NCBI GenBank assembly: GCA_033439295.1
Contig: JAVTLE010000007.1
Location: 310,001-374,000, forward strand
DNA length: 64,000 bases
Direction: 5' to 3'
DNA from: Deuterostichococcus epilithicus
Taxonomy: Eukaryota; Chlorophyta; Trebouxiophyceae; Prasiolales; Stichococcaceae
The notes under the pieces are model-generated. The model worked only from the letters and a program-made list of their open reading frames with translations, was not told where the DNA came from and did no database searches. Shown here piece after piece: positions 1 to 12,049 of the stretch (the first letter of the stretch is position 1; each line of letters begins with the position of its first letter). The position numbers were made by a program, and so were the translations under genes.

Positions 1-1177
1 AGTGGCGCCAGCAGTTCAGTGCGCATAATGAGGAGGCTTCATGTACGTCGTCTTGGGCGCCCTGCTCAGAGATCTGCGCACACATTTGACTAGTCTCCCA
101 GGGTTGCTGCCTTGAAGTGGCTGCCCCTCAAGCGTACCCCGGAGTTCTCCTATGGCTGCCTGGCTGAGACCCTCAGTCGCTCCACTCGGCGTCCACCTGC
201 GCAGAGATGGCGGCCTCCAGCCGTTGCGGCCGCGACTGGCCGCTGCCCTTGGCCAGGCCATCGCCGCCGCGCTCACCGCCAAACTTACGCTTGGCCCCCA
301 CAGGTCTGCAGGCGGGGCACCACAGCAACGCATTGGCACTGGAAGTGGGGCTGGTACAGCAGTAAGCAAGCTGAAAGATTGACTTTGGCGAGAGCAGCAC
401 TAGCTTTGGTTGGCGGCTCAGGTCTTGCAAGAGCAATGGGTCATGTCTTGAGGTGGAAGTTCGACCAAAATGCCGCGAGCAGCAGGCGCTGCGACGGCCT
501 GGCCATCTGCGGCAGCAGTGGCATTACATGCAGAAGTCAGAAGCAACTCACCTGGTTTGCAGCCCATAGGTCTCGCACCCGCCAACTATAGTGGCCGACG
601 CCTCTCCGCCTGGCTGCCGCACGTTCGGCCTGCGCATGCCGAGGACACCAGAGATTCATAACAGGCGTCAAATGCTCTGCAAGGCTGCGTGGCCTTGCAG
701 CTGCGCTGGAAGGCAGCCCCACCATGTCGACCGTCCGGCATGCAGCCGACCGGACAGCTTTGTCAGAGCTCCGCCTGCAGCGCCGCCAGAGACACGCATG
801 GCTGCCCCACTGAAAGATCCAGCAGCAATCCCATGCCTAGGGTCAGCCGTCCAAGACACGAAGCGGCGGCCCAGCGGCCGCCGCCTGGCGCACTTTGGGA
901 TTGAGGCCTCGACGCATGCAGAGCACTGCCAGCGGCTGAAGTGGTAGGCGCGATCCGTGAGGCTGCGGAGCCACATGGCATTGACGTTCTCTGCCGCATC
1001 ACATGCCGATATGTGTGGGTACACCTTCTCAGCCTGCGCCACAGTAAAAAATAAAGCCCTCGTGCAAGCAGCAAGCTCTGTTGCACTGTTCAAAAGGCTG
1101 GAAGACTAGGCCTAGAGAATCCAGACCTGTCGCACTGAAGCTTCATGATGAGGCTTGCGCGTTTGAGATTGCAGCAC
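1..1177. other. No supported gene (left edge)
   Basis: This GC-rich stretch has overlapping open frames on both strands, but none shows a motif or a convincing splice pattern. The part nearest 1177 is probably the 3' untranslated region of the minus-strand pseudouridine synthase. Confidence 0.4.
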
Positions 1178-3988
1178 CTACTGGGTGTGTCGGTGAGGAT
1201 GCGCAGCCATTCGAGCAGGAGGCAGCACTACCTTGAAGGCGTCAACACTGGCGCCCCAATCGGACAGCTGCAGCGGCTCACGGCCGTCGCCGCCGCCGCC
1301 GTCCGCCGCCCAGCGGTCGTTGTAGCTGGTGTAGCAGCACTCGTGCAGCAGCAGGCCCAGCGCCGGCGCCATGGGCACCTGGCGAGCCGCAGCACACAGC
1401 AAGATCTGACGTGTGCCATCGGAAGTGGAGAGGGCCGCTGCTGCCTCAGGATGCAATTGTATTCGATTCTTAGAGCCAATGCTTCGCCTCTGAGGCTGTA
1501 CCCATGTATGCCTGCACACAGTGGACAGGGCGGGCCTCCGGACAGCAAAACCAGTGCGGCCGTACTGTCTTAGACATTGCCCGTCCCAGCGGCTCTCCCC
1601 CAGCGGCTCTTCGTTGAGCCTCACGATCCTGCACCGCTGAAGGGCAGTGCAGACTGCAAGACAAGCGACTGTCAGCGATGGCCAGGCGCCTCACATCGAG
1701 GGTGCGCTTCGGGTCGAGAGCCAGCTGGAGGCAGCCGGGCGGCGCTGCTCCACGGAACTCGGCCAGCGCCATTCCCACCATGCGCCGGATCTGATGCATC
1801 ATGAAGGACTGGCCCACCACCTCCAGCCGCACCCACTGCCGCCCCTACGCTGGTGGGTCGTTGCGCGTCAAGGCTTAAGGCGCGCGGACTCGGAGGGTTT
1901 GCAGCGAGCGCCCGCCACCGGCTCCGGCATTGGGCGCGGCGGTGAGCACGTAAGGCGCTTCGCTGTCTCCCTGTGTGCCGCAGAGACGCATCCACGACAG
2001 AGTGGTGCGAACCGGTCATGCAGCAGTCCAAGGGCCTGGAAGCGCATAAAAGCCGGCAGCCCACCTCGATGCCAAAGGTGCCAGTGCAGGAGAAGGAGAC
2101 GATGTAGCGTTTTGCTGCCGGCGAGGTTGCCGGAACCTGTGTGTATCACAGTGCAAGTGAGCAAGGCCAGAGGTGGTTCACCAGGGCACCAAAAAGCCTT
2201 GCAAGATGTTGCTCATCAGCATGGTGCGGCTGCAGCAAACACACGACTAGATGCCTTGACGGTGAAGTTGTGGAAGTTGTGGGTGCCGCAGAAGCTGCTC
2301 AGGATGCCAGACAGGCGCTGGCGGCATGCGTCGTCAAAGCGAAAGTCGCTCTCGAATGCAGCTGCGGCGTCTGCGGCTGCTGCTGCCGCGGCGCCACTGC
2401 CGCCGCTCCGGCGGGCCGCCGCCTGTTGCTTTGTTGCAGGCTGCGCCGCCGACACTGCCTGCAGCGAGCCGGGTTCTGCCCCGGCATGCTCCACTGGCTG
2501 TTCTTCGCTGCAGGGCTGCACCGCTGCGGACGGCTGCTGCGCAGCAGGCATGCTGATTGGCGCCGCGTCAGCCGGCTGCGTTGTGGCTCCTTCTGCGGTT
2601 TCTGTGGCACCCCGCGGCTGGCAGGAGGCAGGGTCAAACGCGAACGCTGGGAGAATGTACTCATACCGCCGCCTGCAAGAGCAATCGGATTGGACGCAGA
2701 TGCGAATCCGTAGTCGATGGCGCTGGCTGCTAGCAGAGGCAAGCACCTCTGCCGTCCACCAAGCACACACAGCCCCAGACCACAGGGCAGGCCCTGACGT
2801 GCCTGTCGCACAGCTTCCGGGAGTCAAAGCCGTTGGTGACGCGGCGGAAGCCAAACACACGGATCGCTGGCGGCAGCGCCGCATTCAGGCGCGCCACGAT
2901 GTCCCGGTGCAGGCACAGCTTGAGGCTGACCACCTGGCGCGCGAATGCGAGGTGTGTCAGGAACAGGCGCAACAGCGGTGCGCTGCCGGGCACGACACTG
3001 CTCTGGGAAACCGCATCATGAGGCAAATCGGCTTACTCGCAGCACGGATGCAGTGAGGATGTCACCGACATGCTGAGCACCTGGCCGATGGCAGAGACGC
3101 CCTTGTCGGTGCGCGCCGCCCGGTTCCAGGACACCTGTGGATGGGGGCACCCCCTGGTGAACACATGCCAGGGTTGCGCCGGCGCATGTGATGGGGTGCG
3201 TCGGCAGGCTGCGCGCACAGGCAGTGTGTGGTGCATTGCACCGCACCAAGCCGCAGCCAAGCGAGTTGCATGCCGCACGCAGCGCCAGGTTCCCATGCCG
3301 GCCAGGGCGGCCGTGCGCTGACAAGCGCCGCAGGTGTCGGCGAGCGTTACAATGATGCAACGGCTGTGCTGCACACTGGGCTGCACGTACCTTTGCGAAG
3401 TCGTCGGCGTTGCCAGGGGAGATGCCGCCGGTGGCGACCAGGGCGGCGTGTAAATCTCCCTCGATCGTCTTGCACCCCGGGTTGCGCTGCATGCCCTGCA
3501 ATTGCGCACAGCACCATGGTATTTGCTGCAGAGTGTCACACTCCAGGCAGCTGGCGAGAGCTTGCACCTCGCACGCCGCTGCTTGGCATCTCCTTGTGGC
3601 GCGCTCTGGCGCACGACTGCAGGACGCCAGCCCTGCTCAGGCCCGCAGCCCAGGGTCTCACCAGGTAGCCAGCGCCGACGTAAGCCAGGAACATCGCCAC
3701 CTTGCGCTTCTGCACCCTTTGGCCGCCGGCAGGCACCACACCACTCGCTCCCTCCGCTGCTGCGCCTGCGACCGCGATCCCCGCCATGGTGCCGCCTTGC
3801 GCTGCCGCAACGAGCGCCGAGTGTGGCTGCGGAGCGGCCGCCGGCTGGTGCTCCGCAGGAAGCCGTCCGCCTGCGGGGCGGCAGCCGACTGCTGGTGGTG
3901 CGGCGCCGCCGAGGAGGTCGGCTGCAGCGGCGCCGTCCGCGCCTGGCTCTGCCGGGCATGGCGCCGCCTCCCGGCCCACTGCCGCCAT
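1178..3988 (-). CDS. tRNA pseudouridine synthase, TruA/PUS1 family, 8 exons
   Basis: Family role: isomerises uridine to pseudouridine in tRNA (PUS1-type enzymes also modify other RNAs). Eight exons read in continuous phase: 3988-3662, 3495-3391, 3134-3066, 2933-2803, 2672-2255, 2136-2065, 1835-1695 and 1378-1178, giving 487 aa. Exon 1 ends in AYVGAGYL and joins GMQRNPGCKTIE, the N-terminal signature. Exon 3 carries ARTDKGVSA with the catalytic Asp. Exon 7 carries RLEVVGQSFMMHQIRRMVG and exon 8 opens with APALGLLL, both typical of the eukaryotic branch. The introns after exons 4 and 5 use GC donors, the only choice that keeps phase and family continuity. An Ala/Gln-rich low-complexity insert lies in exon 5, before the conserved FCGTHNFHNFTVK. 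The Ala/Gly-rich N-terminus has no obvious targeting motif. The gene is divergent from the PP2A subunit gene, with about 500 bp between start codons. Confidence 0.9.
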
Positions 3989-4485
3989 GTCAGCAGCAGC
4001 AGCGGACGCAGCCGCAGCGGCCAGCGGTTTGCACTCAGCTTCCGGGGGCGGGCTGGAACCTTTCTACAACCTCAAAAAGTCAACGCGCTTTGCAGCTTCT
4101 CGAGCTGGGAGTCCAAACTAGTGGTGTCGACCAAAGTGCGAGTCTCTGTCGCGCCGCTGCACTGGCGGACAGGCGCCAATTTCCGATCCCGACATCGTCC
4201 AATCAGGCGTTTGAAGATGTCCTAAGGTAAACAGAGTGTGCTCCTGCCGCAAATGCAGGGTGCGATTTTCACGCAAGGGGCTGACAAGCTGCACAGCGGG
4301 GTTCGCGGATCTTGAGAGCAACAGGTCTGCAGGTTTGCAGCCAAAACTTCGCGTTGCGGCACTGGCGAGATGAGCCGCAGATGTGATGCACCAATCGATT
4401 GTTAACATTGCCCAGGGTCTTGTCCAGCGAGGTGGCAGAGTAGTGCGGTGCAGGGATCGGCACTGCTGACCCTCTTCCAGGACAT
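3989..4485. promoter_or_regulatory. Divergent promoter region
   Basis: About 497 bp separate the start codons of the minus-strand pseudouridine synthase and the plus-strand PP2A B'' gene. No TATA box or other single motif stands out. The promoter role is inferred from gene arrangement only. Confidence 0.45.
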
Positions 4486-7400
4486 ATGTCCTTGTCCATC
4501 GACACGCACCAAGCAAGTTTCCGTCCAGGTGAGGCGTCGTGCCTGAAACCGGCCTGCTGTAGGATCGCGTTGCTGGCTCGGAGCGCGACGAGCTGCAGAT
4601 GTGCGGAGTCATGTGTGCGCACTGAACAGGTCCGCCTTTGGGAGGCCATGGACTGTTCGGGCACAGCGGCCGCGACGGGACCTCGCTGTCTCGGTTTCCA
4701 TTGTCGAAGCTGAAGCTGGACAACTTCTTCCTCCTGTGGCTGGCGGTCCCCGAGTCGCAGAAGCTGGTGCGGCTTGACGTTGGCAATTGTTGGCCACGCA
4801 CGGTGCTGCTGGCGCACGGGGGCATGCATTGGGGATCTCCAGAGCGATTCCATAATACAGCCCTTGCCTATACCGCGTCGCCCTCCCCGCACAGGTACTG
4901 TCGCTGCTGGACAATGCAAAGCTTGGGAACCCGCTGCCGGGGCCGGCGGGCGGCTTCAGCCTGCCGTCGCTGGCTGCCGCGCTTTCCCAGGTGGGGCGCC
5001 GCTGAACGCCGCAAGCCCTGGCACCCCTTGAATGCGCTGCTGCACACACACTGCGCTGACCGCCGATATTTTCATAAATAAATTTATTAAGTTAAGCCGA
5101 TGTGCTCCCGCAGCCACCGCTGTCGCCCATCAAAGCCCGGCCACTAATTAGCCCCCTGGTGACGGCAAGACGGCCGGAGCAGCAGAAGCCACCGCGCCAG
5201 GTAAGCTTCTGCCTCACGCATGGCTTCCCAGACAGAGCAGCTGCCCCGCCATGCGGCGGCCCTCGCACGTTGAAGGCTCCGGCCCCTGCGCAAACTGCAA
5301 CGCTGTACGAAATTGCAATTGCCATGACCTTCATCGTGGCTGTAGGCGGCCGACGAGCACACGATTCCGGTGTTCTACGTGCCGCGGGGGGTGCAGGCGT
5401 CGCCCACCTCACATGGCCTCATGCAGGCCAAGATAGACACCCTGTTCAGCATGTACCCAGATGGCCTGACGATTCCTGCCATGAAGGAGCTTGTGAAGGA
5501 GGTGCGCTTGCAGCCGCGGCATGTGTCGCTCTGGAGGCAGTATCCTTTCGGCCCTTGGCATGTCTTCCGCCAAATTAGCCCAAGCCGAAGTTGCCCCGGT
5601 CCAGGTCCCTGTGCCGGTCGCAAATCTGCCTGCTCTGACATGCAAGAGCAAGCACCCCTTCGGCTTTGATGTGTCTTGCCGCCGCCTGATGATGCCGCTG
5701 CGTTTCCTCAGGTGTTTGAGCTGCCGACGGTGCTGGCGTACCCGCTGTTCTATAAGCTTGTGATTCCCGAGGCGTCGCTCGTCAGCAAGCCCGCGATGCA
5801 GGCATGGATCGGGCAGCGCGGCCTCGTGGGCCTGGACCTCCAGTCCCGCATGATGGAGGTGCTGTGCAGGGATGGCGCCGCCTCCGTCACGCAGGCGGAC
5901 CTGAAGTCCATGATGGCGGGCATCCTGCTGTCGCACCCTGGCCTGGAGTTCCTTCAGGACACCCCCGAGTTCCAGGACAGGTGCGGCCGTGCGCGCCGGC
6001 GTGTCTGCGCAACGATTGGGGCTCAAGAGCTGGACTGCAGCCCAGCCTGAGGCAGGACGGCAGCCCAGCCTTGTGTATAAGGCTCGAGTTTCGCCGCAGA
6101 GTTCTAGGGTTTAGGGTTTAGGGCATCATGCGCCTCGGCATGCAGAGCGTTGCAGAATGCTTTCAGAAGCGCCCTGCGCCGACGCTGCGATGCTGTGCCT
6201 GACGCTGTCCCTGTGCGCTTGCCTGCAGGTATGCCGAGACCGTCATCTACAGGATATTCTATGCCCTGGACCGGTGCGGCGCTGGCAGGCTGTCGCTGCG
6301 CGACCTCAAGCGGTGAGTGCGCCCCTGCCGTGCACCTGCCATGAGCACACCTGCTTGCCCGGCCGCGACCTTGTGGCGTGTCCTTACGGCGTGCGGTGCC
6401 TGCTACAGCGGCGGCCTGCTGCGCACGCTGCAGCTGCTCGACGAGGAGGAGGACATAAACAAGATACTGGACTTTTTCTCCTACGAACACTTTTACGTGA
6501 TCTACTGCAAGGTGCGGTGCCTGTCTGCTGGTTGACTGCCCTGCCGCCGGCTGCTGCACTTACCTCGCGTGCATGACCTGGCGCATGTGGCCTGGCGCAT
6601 TAGAGATTGCCTCCTGCACATTGCCTTCTTCACATCACCTCCTCCACATTGCCTTCCCCCCATGAGCCACAGTTTTGGGAACTGGACACGGACCACGACT
6701 TTTACATCACCAAGGAGGACCTGCTGCGCTACGGCAACCACTCTCTGACGTACAGAATTGTCGACCGTATCTTCTCCCAGGTGATGGCCAGCACGTCTGC
6801 TGCTGTCTTCGAGGGATCTCTGCCCCAACCTGGTAAGCTACCTCTACTTGATGCTACGGCCCTGCGCTTGATGCTGCGCGCTGCCGGCCACCACGCAGGC
6901 GGCACGCCCCTTTGCGAGCAATGTCGAGGGCAAGATGAGCTACGAGGACTTCGTGTGGTTTATTCTGAGCGAGGAGGACAAGAGCAGCGATGTGTCCCTT
7001 GAATACTGGTTCCGCTGCGTGGACCTGGACTGCGATGGCCACCTACAGCCCAACGAGATGCTGGTACGGGCAGCACGCTTGAAGCTGTCATCATCACTGT
7101 CCTGTACTGGGTGTATCTCCTGGACAGCAGTGGGGCCATTCCCTGAGCCGCATGCATGCGTTGTCAGCCGCCGGCAGCATGCATCACCCCTGATGTGCAA
7201 TCAAGTCGAATGTGCTGTTGGGGCGCTGATGCCAGAGGCCTGCGCTGGGCCCATCCCTTTGCAGTACTTTTACGAGGAGCAGCTGCACCGGATGGAGTGC
7301 CTCGCTCAGGAGCCGGTGCTGTTCGAGGACGTGTTGTGCCAGCTGCACGACATGATACAGCCAGAGAAGGAGGGCAGCTTCACGCTGCGGGACCTTAAGC

Positions 7401-7772
7401 GCAGCCGCGGCCTCGCCGGCACACTGTTCAACATCCTTTTCAACCTCAACAAATTCATCGCGTTCGAGACGCGTGACCCGTTTGTGATTCGGCAGGTGAG
7501 GCCCCCCGGCCTAATGCCCTTGGATGCCATGGCGCCTTGTGTGCGGCACCTGGTGTTCGGTGTGTTGTGCCAGCCGGTCTGCTGGAACGGATCCACACCT
7601 TCTTGCCGCCTCGAATTCGCAGGAGCGGGAGGAGTCGGGCCTGTCCGAGTGGGACAGGTTTGGCCGGACCGAGTATGTGCGGCTGGCCATGGAGGAGGAG
7701 GGTGACGAGGTGGCCGATGCCGAGGGCAGCCCTGACGTGTGGGGGGCCGGCTCTTTTGATGCCGCCTGCTGA
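4486..7772 (+). CDS. PP2A regulatory subunit B'' (EF-hand), 12 exons
   Basis: Family role: calcium-binding regulatory subunit directing the PP2A scaffold-catalytic dimer to substrates. Exons in continuous phase: 4486-4528, 4630-4766, 4895-4990, 5114-5200, 5346-5501, 5712-5980, 6229-6312, 6409-6511, 6673-6780, 6899-7063, 7265-7495 and 7623-7772, giving 542 aa, the usual size of plant B'' proteins. Landmarks: [11 protein letters not shown] near the N-terminus; [38 protein letters not shown]; one EF-hand loop at about residues 330-341 ([12 protein letters not shown]) and a canonical one at about 403-414 ([12 protein letters not shown]); [14 protein letters not shown]; and [16 protein letters not shown]. 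The C-terminus ([17 protein letters not shown], then DVW) fits the plant B'' group rather than the TON2/FASS group. The start exon is least certain: exon 2 has no in-frame ATG, and 4486-4528 is the upstream ATG exon that fits phase and splice sites. Confidence 0.92.
6103..6123 (+). repeat. Short interstitial telomere-like repeat
   Basis: Inside the intron between exons 6 and 7 of the PP2A B'' gene there are about two and a half copies of TTTAGGG, the plant and green-algal telomere unit. It is too short to be a functional telomere seed. Confidence 0.7.
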
Positions 7773-8801
7773 CGAATGCATAATAACGGACGCCGCAGAA
7801 TTCTGTCCGGGCACAATCCCCGGCATACGGGAACAAGTTGAGAACCCTCAGTTGCAGCCCAGTTGACGCGTGCGGGCGTGCGCTGGAGCCAGGCATGTGG
7901 TTTTCTTGTGCAGAGAACAACGAGGTGTTGTCTCGTCGAGCGGAGTGCAACATGTGCCTGTGTATCATACAATGAATATCGCATCAGGGTTCATCCCACC
8001 TCGTCACCTGCCTCAAGCTCTCTGGCACGGCTGCAACTTTGGTCATTTCCGCAAAGCGAGGTAGTGACCAGGTGCATTTCGCACAGGCGGACTCTGATGC
8101 TAGCTTCCTTGTGTTGGCGACGCAGATGCAACAAAGGAGGCGCCCACAACCTGTTTCTGGCTGCTATTCCGTGCGGCTCACATTCAGCAGAAGAGCAGAT
8201 CCTGGTGCTTCCGACTTGCTTCCCAGCACAACACATACTACGTACCCTAGTCAGGTACACGGGTTTTCTCACGGTTTCTCACGGGTTTTCGGACTACCAT
8301 ACCGCCATGCAGGGACGCAGCGCTTCCCTGCATGGCATTTTAATAGCATACATTCTTCGCTGCCTCAACGCCGCAAAAACCCATTCCCTATTTATATGCT
8401 CATGCTTCTTTGAGCATGGGATCTTTGTGTGTGGTGGAGAGCAAACATCCCACGAATAGCATGTAACCTCTGCTGTGCCAGGTCCTGCTTGAAACACCCG
8501 GCATAGCCTCACGAGGGGTGTAAACCCCACGTGCTTGTCTGACAAGGGGGGAGTCTCTTTTGACAAAGTTTATAATTTGGAATCCTGCTTTAGGGTTTCA
8601 CGGCTGATGCTTCCTTCGAGGCTCGAGGCCTTTGAGGTTTGAGCCTTTGGCAGCTTAGGAGCAGACGGCGTCAAACTCAACTCGAGTCTACCAGACGCGC
8701 AGTCGTCGTGCAGCTTGGAAATACAGAGTGCCCTGACGCACAGCCGCAGCAGCCTGCAGCTCGCCACCCACCCCCGACAGCGGAAGTTTGGCTGCTGCAG
8801 C
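7773..8801. other. Intergenic: 3' UTR of B'' gene and upstream region of RRM gene
   Basis: No gene is supported here. TGTAA, the usual green-algal polyadenylation word, occurs near 8461 and 8519 and could end the B'' transcript. The last 150-200 bp before 8802 probably hold the RRM gene's promoter and leader. Confidence 0.4.
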
Positions 8802-9903
8802 ATGGCCAGCAACGCGCCAAACTCCACGATTTATGTCAGCAACTTGTACGAGAAGCTGAAGAAAGAAGGTGAGCGCCTCCTCCCACGCCGTCCGTTGTCC
8901 TTGCTTCTGTAAGCCCTGCGCAGCCAAAGCTGAATACACCTGTGCCGTGCCACTTTCCTGCAGAGCTGAAGAAATGCCTGTACGCCATCTTCTCCCAGTT
9001 CGGAAAGATTCTAGACGTTATATGCATGAAGACCTACCGGCTGCGGGGGCAGGCGTGGATCGTGTTCTCTGACGTCACCTCCGCGACCAATGCGCTCACC
9101 TCCATGCAAGGGTTTCCCTTCTTCGACAAGCCTATGGTGGGTCCGCAGCTGCGCCACCTGTTGCGAGCCGGGCCTCAGAGTGGACTGGAAAGACGCAGCG
9201 AGCTTGCACAACCCTGCATGCTTGACCTCAGAAAACCTCCTGCCGGGCAACATGTGACCGGCCCTGCTGTCAGCGCGCAGCGCCTGCAATACGCGCATGG
9301 CGAGTCGGACGCCACGGCCCGCGCCCATGGCCGAGCGCCCGACAAGGAGGAGCGGCCGCGGAAGCGTGCGTCTGCTCGCGGTGAGGCGCCATCAGCAGGA
9401 GTTGCCACTTGCTTGCTGTTCACAGGCCGCACCGACACTGACGGAGGGTGTTTCGCTGTGCAGAGCAACACCTTGCAAAGGGATCGGCTCCTGCGGCCGC
9501 GCCAAATGATGTTGCGGCTACGTCTGCCAAAGTGGGTCTTGGTAGACTAGGCCGCTGCTGTCGTCTGTCTGCCTGCGAGTAGCCTGGTTATTGCGCCCAA
9601 TTGCATGCACCCGCCTCACTCTCGTGAAACAACTCTCTTGTATCGCAGGCACCGAGCGGAGCAGAGCCCCCAAACAAGATCCTTTTCGTTCAGAACCTGC
9701 CCCCCGCAACCAACAGTCAGATGCTCGGCATGCTTTTCCAGCAGTTTCCTGGGTTCAAGGAGGTCAGGATGGTCGATGCGCGTCCTGGCATATCGTTCGT
9801 CGAGTTCGAGAACGACATGCAGGCCAGCGTGGCGATGACAGGGCTGCAGGCCTTCAAGATCACGCCGACAAATGCCATGAACATCACTTATGCCAAGCAG
9901 TGA
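8802..9903 (+). CDS. Two-RRM snRNP protein, U1A / U2B'' family, 5 exons
   Basis: Family role: binds a stem-loop of U1 or U2 snRNA in the spliceosome; nuclear. Exons in continuous phase: 8802-8868, 8964-9136, 9281-9380, 9464-9531 and 9649-9903, giving 220 aa, close to plant U2B''. RRM1: RNP2 is TIYVSNL (about residues 9-15), followed by [18 protein letters not shown] and the RNP1-like [11 protein letters not shown] basic KEERPRKR linker and an Ala-rich segment follow. RRM2 starts near residue 137, with ILFVQNLPP as RNP2 and [10 protein letters not shown] as RNP1, and ends in NITYAKQ. The small fourth exon was placed because it is the only one restoring phase between RRM1 and RRM2. U1A versus U2B'' cannot be settled by eye; the short linker and overall length favour U2B''. 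Confidence 0.9.
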
Positions 9904-10574
9904 TGAACATGCGTGTTTGCGATGGCCAACTCGAAGGCGCTGCTGCCTGCTCGCGCGCATCGAGCCATATCTATGGTGATATGGTCTCACGCCCTTTTGG
10001 AGGATCGCCACGGGCTGTCCCACACACTTCATTGTGGTACCTTGGCCCCGAGATGCCCCTTAGTGAAGTGTGGCGCCCAGTAAACATTAGTGTCAGCAAT
10101 AGGAATGGTGTCCATCCACTCACAGGCTGCTTCTGGTGGCGTCCTGTCACCCTTTTGTAGGTGCTGGTACAGACGAATGCATGTATGTCGAGCATATTGC
10201 CTGACAAACTGTATTCAGCCCGCTGTGCCCCTCGCATGGTGACAGTGTCCTTCTGCAGCCGCCGTCTTTCGTGCACCAGACGCTCTTCCGGTCAGGTCAG
10301 CCCAGCCCTCAGATCAGGTGCCTCCGCTAATTGTGTGCATGTCTCGCTGGCCGACTCCGCTTGAGTGCATTCCACCCGCCCGCGCTACCTATTCTCAGTC
10401 TCCATTGTTGCGGGGAACATAGCTGTCCTGTTGACTCAAGCATCTGCGGATCTGTAGGTGGGGTGGAGGGGTATTTCATTAGTGTCGGGTGGGGGAAGGG
10501 GGTCACTGACTACGTACCTACCCTAAAACCAACATGCTGTCCCGGCCTGGCCTGGCCTGGGGAACCATCATATC
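9904..10574. other. Intergenic, downstream of the RRM gene
   Basis: No gene is supported. The first few hundred bases are probably the 3' UTR of the RRM gene. Confidence 0.4.
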
Positions 10575-10880
10575 AGGTACCTAGGTGTACGTCGGAAAAT
10601 GCGGAATGGTGGAATCCACTGATGGAAACGGTGGAATTCCACCATAGAACGTCCTGGTGGAACCCCAAATTTTCCATCAATGAATCCACCAGTGGAAACG
10701 GTGGAACACCACCGCCGCTCGTGGAATCCACCACGGGCTGCGTGCAGTGGAATTGTGACCGGCTTGATGGATTCCACCATTCATGCTGCAGTGAATTCCA
10801 TGGAATGCTGGTGGAAAGGTGGGATTTGTGTTCCCAAAACTGGTGGAATTACATTGTGGTGGAACCTACCATCACCAGGT
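10575..10880 (+). repeat. GTGGAA-saturated repeat element, copy 1
   Basis: About 300 bp contain roughly ten GTGGAA and a few TTCCAC words, many merging into near-palindromes such as GGTGGAATTCCACC. The left edge (CGGAAAATGC, then GAATGGTGGAATCC) recurs at the far edge of the copy at 13230-13545 in opposite orientation. No coding signal is seen. The density of one word in both directions resembles subterminal repeats of DNA transposons. Confidence 0.7.
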
Positions 10881-10976
10881 CTTGAACTGCTTGGCTGCCT
10901 ACTAGACCACTGCCTAGCACATGCCAACTGGTTGCCTCTGCAAAGCAAGAGCTACGTCCATGATGTCCATATATAG

Positions 10977-11115
10977 CGAGACGCCAATGGCGGTGCCCCC
11001 CGCGCCCGGATGTGGCATGCACGAATTGACAACTGTCCAACTCCAATACACCGTGCCAAGGCCGAGAGTTGCCAGTTGCTATCGCATTCCGACAGCCTTC
11101 GCCATTGGCGTCTCG
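10977..11115. repeat. 139-bp foldback with perfect 16-bp inverted ends
   Basis: CGAGACGCCAATGGCG at 10977-10992 is repeated exactly in inverted form at 11100-11115. The size and shape fit a miniature inverted-repeat element. No clear target-site duplication was found. Confidence 0.55.
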
Positions 11116-11117
11116 AA

Positions 11118-11816
11118 CTACGGCGCCTCCAATGCGCGCGCCGCCGCAATGGCGAGATCTGACGCTAAAGTCCAATTCCACAATGCTGACGACGGGCCAG
11201 TCATCGCGCGGAAGTTGATGTCCTCCAGCTCCTGCAGGCGGCCGGTGTATGTCAACTCAGCAAAGATCCACACAGTCAACACACAGGTCAGGTGAATGGT
11301 GGCGGCATGACGATGCGTCCTGAAAATCTGCAAGCAATTTCACCATACCCACAAAGCGGTTTTGTACAAGAAAGCCAAAGCACTTGCCCATCGCACCTTC
11401 AAAAGCTTGTCACACATGTTCATAGAACGGAGTCGCCTTCGCTGTCGACACCATCGTCTTAGGGGTCTTCATGCGCGCCTCCACCTGTATAGGAAGGAGA
11501 CCACCTCTGACGGCTGTATGAGCGGCATGCAATGCCGATTGTGGGGCGACATTATTTTCGAGGGGCCCTCGGGTTCACTATGTGCACAAATTCGACGGTC
11601 ATCACATGATGCGAATCGTTGCGAGGAAGACCACCGCGTGGTCCGGCCGCACATGCGGCTTTGACCCGCTGCCAGCTGGTTGTTGGCGGTCAGCGACTCC
11701 GCGTTGAAGCTCGTCGCCATGCCGAGCAGGACGTCAGGCTTGCCCATTGAGAAGCCACCTTGCTTGGCGCACGGGTCACCTGCGAGCAAGTTGCCCAGTG
11801 GGCAACGCAAGTGCAA
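11118..11816 (-). other. Possible coding fragments, unrecognised
   Basis: Two minus-strand stretches look protein-like without matching a known family. Around 11140-11320 there is a hydrophobic segment (VLTVWIFAELTYTG, then a polar stretch, then WNWTLASDLAIAAARA) suggesting one or two membrane helices. Around 11640-11790 there is GGFSMGKPDVLLGMATSFN. No splice model joins them, and they lie between repeats, so they may be remnants of a gene. Confidence 0.25.
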
Positions 11817-12049
11817 ATCATAGAGCAGTGAGAAACTTGATCCCTAACTGCAAGAGCTGCAGGAACGATGCGAGCTTGCCCATCACTCATGCAAGCATCA
11901 AGTCAGCTGGAAATGTTGACATGGTTTGCCTGTGCATGTGTTTGTGGTGCGGCAATATGCACAGAGTATACGAGATGTGGGCATGCACTCCAAAGCACAC
12001 AGTGTGCATGCTGTGATCAGCATGTGCTAGTATGCACAAGCTCAGCACA

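Noticed and set aside
1647-3056. 469-codon plus-strand open frame
   Set aside because: It is antisense to the pseudouridine synthase exons, and its translation is low in motif content and rich in Arg, Ala and Cys; high GC keeps the frame open.
4486-7772. Assigning the B'' gene to TON2/FASS
   Set aside because: The N-terminal WLAVPESQ block, EF-hand spacing and the [14 protein letters not shown] and [15 protein letters not shown] blocks fit the plant B'' group, not the TON2 pattern.
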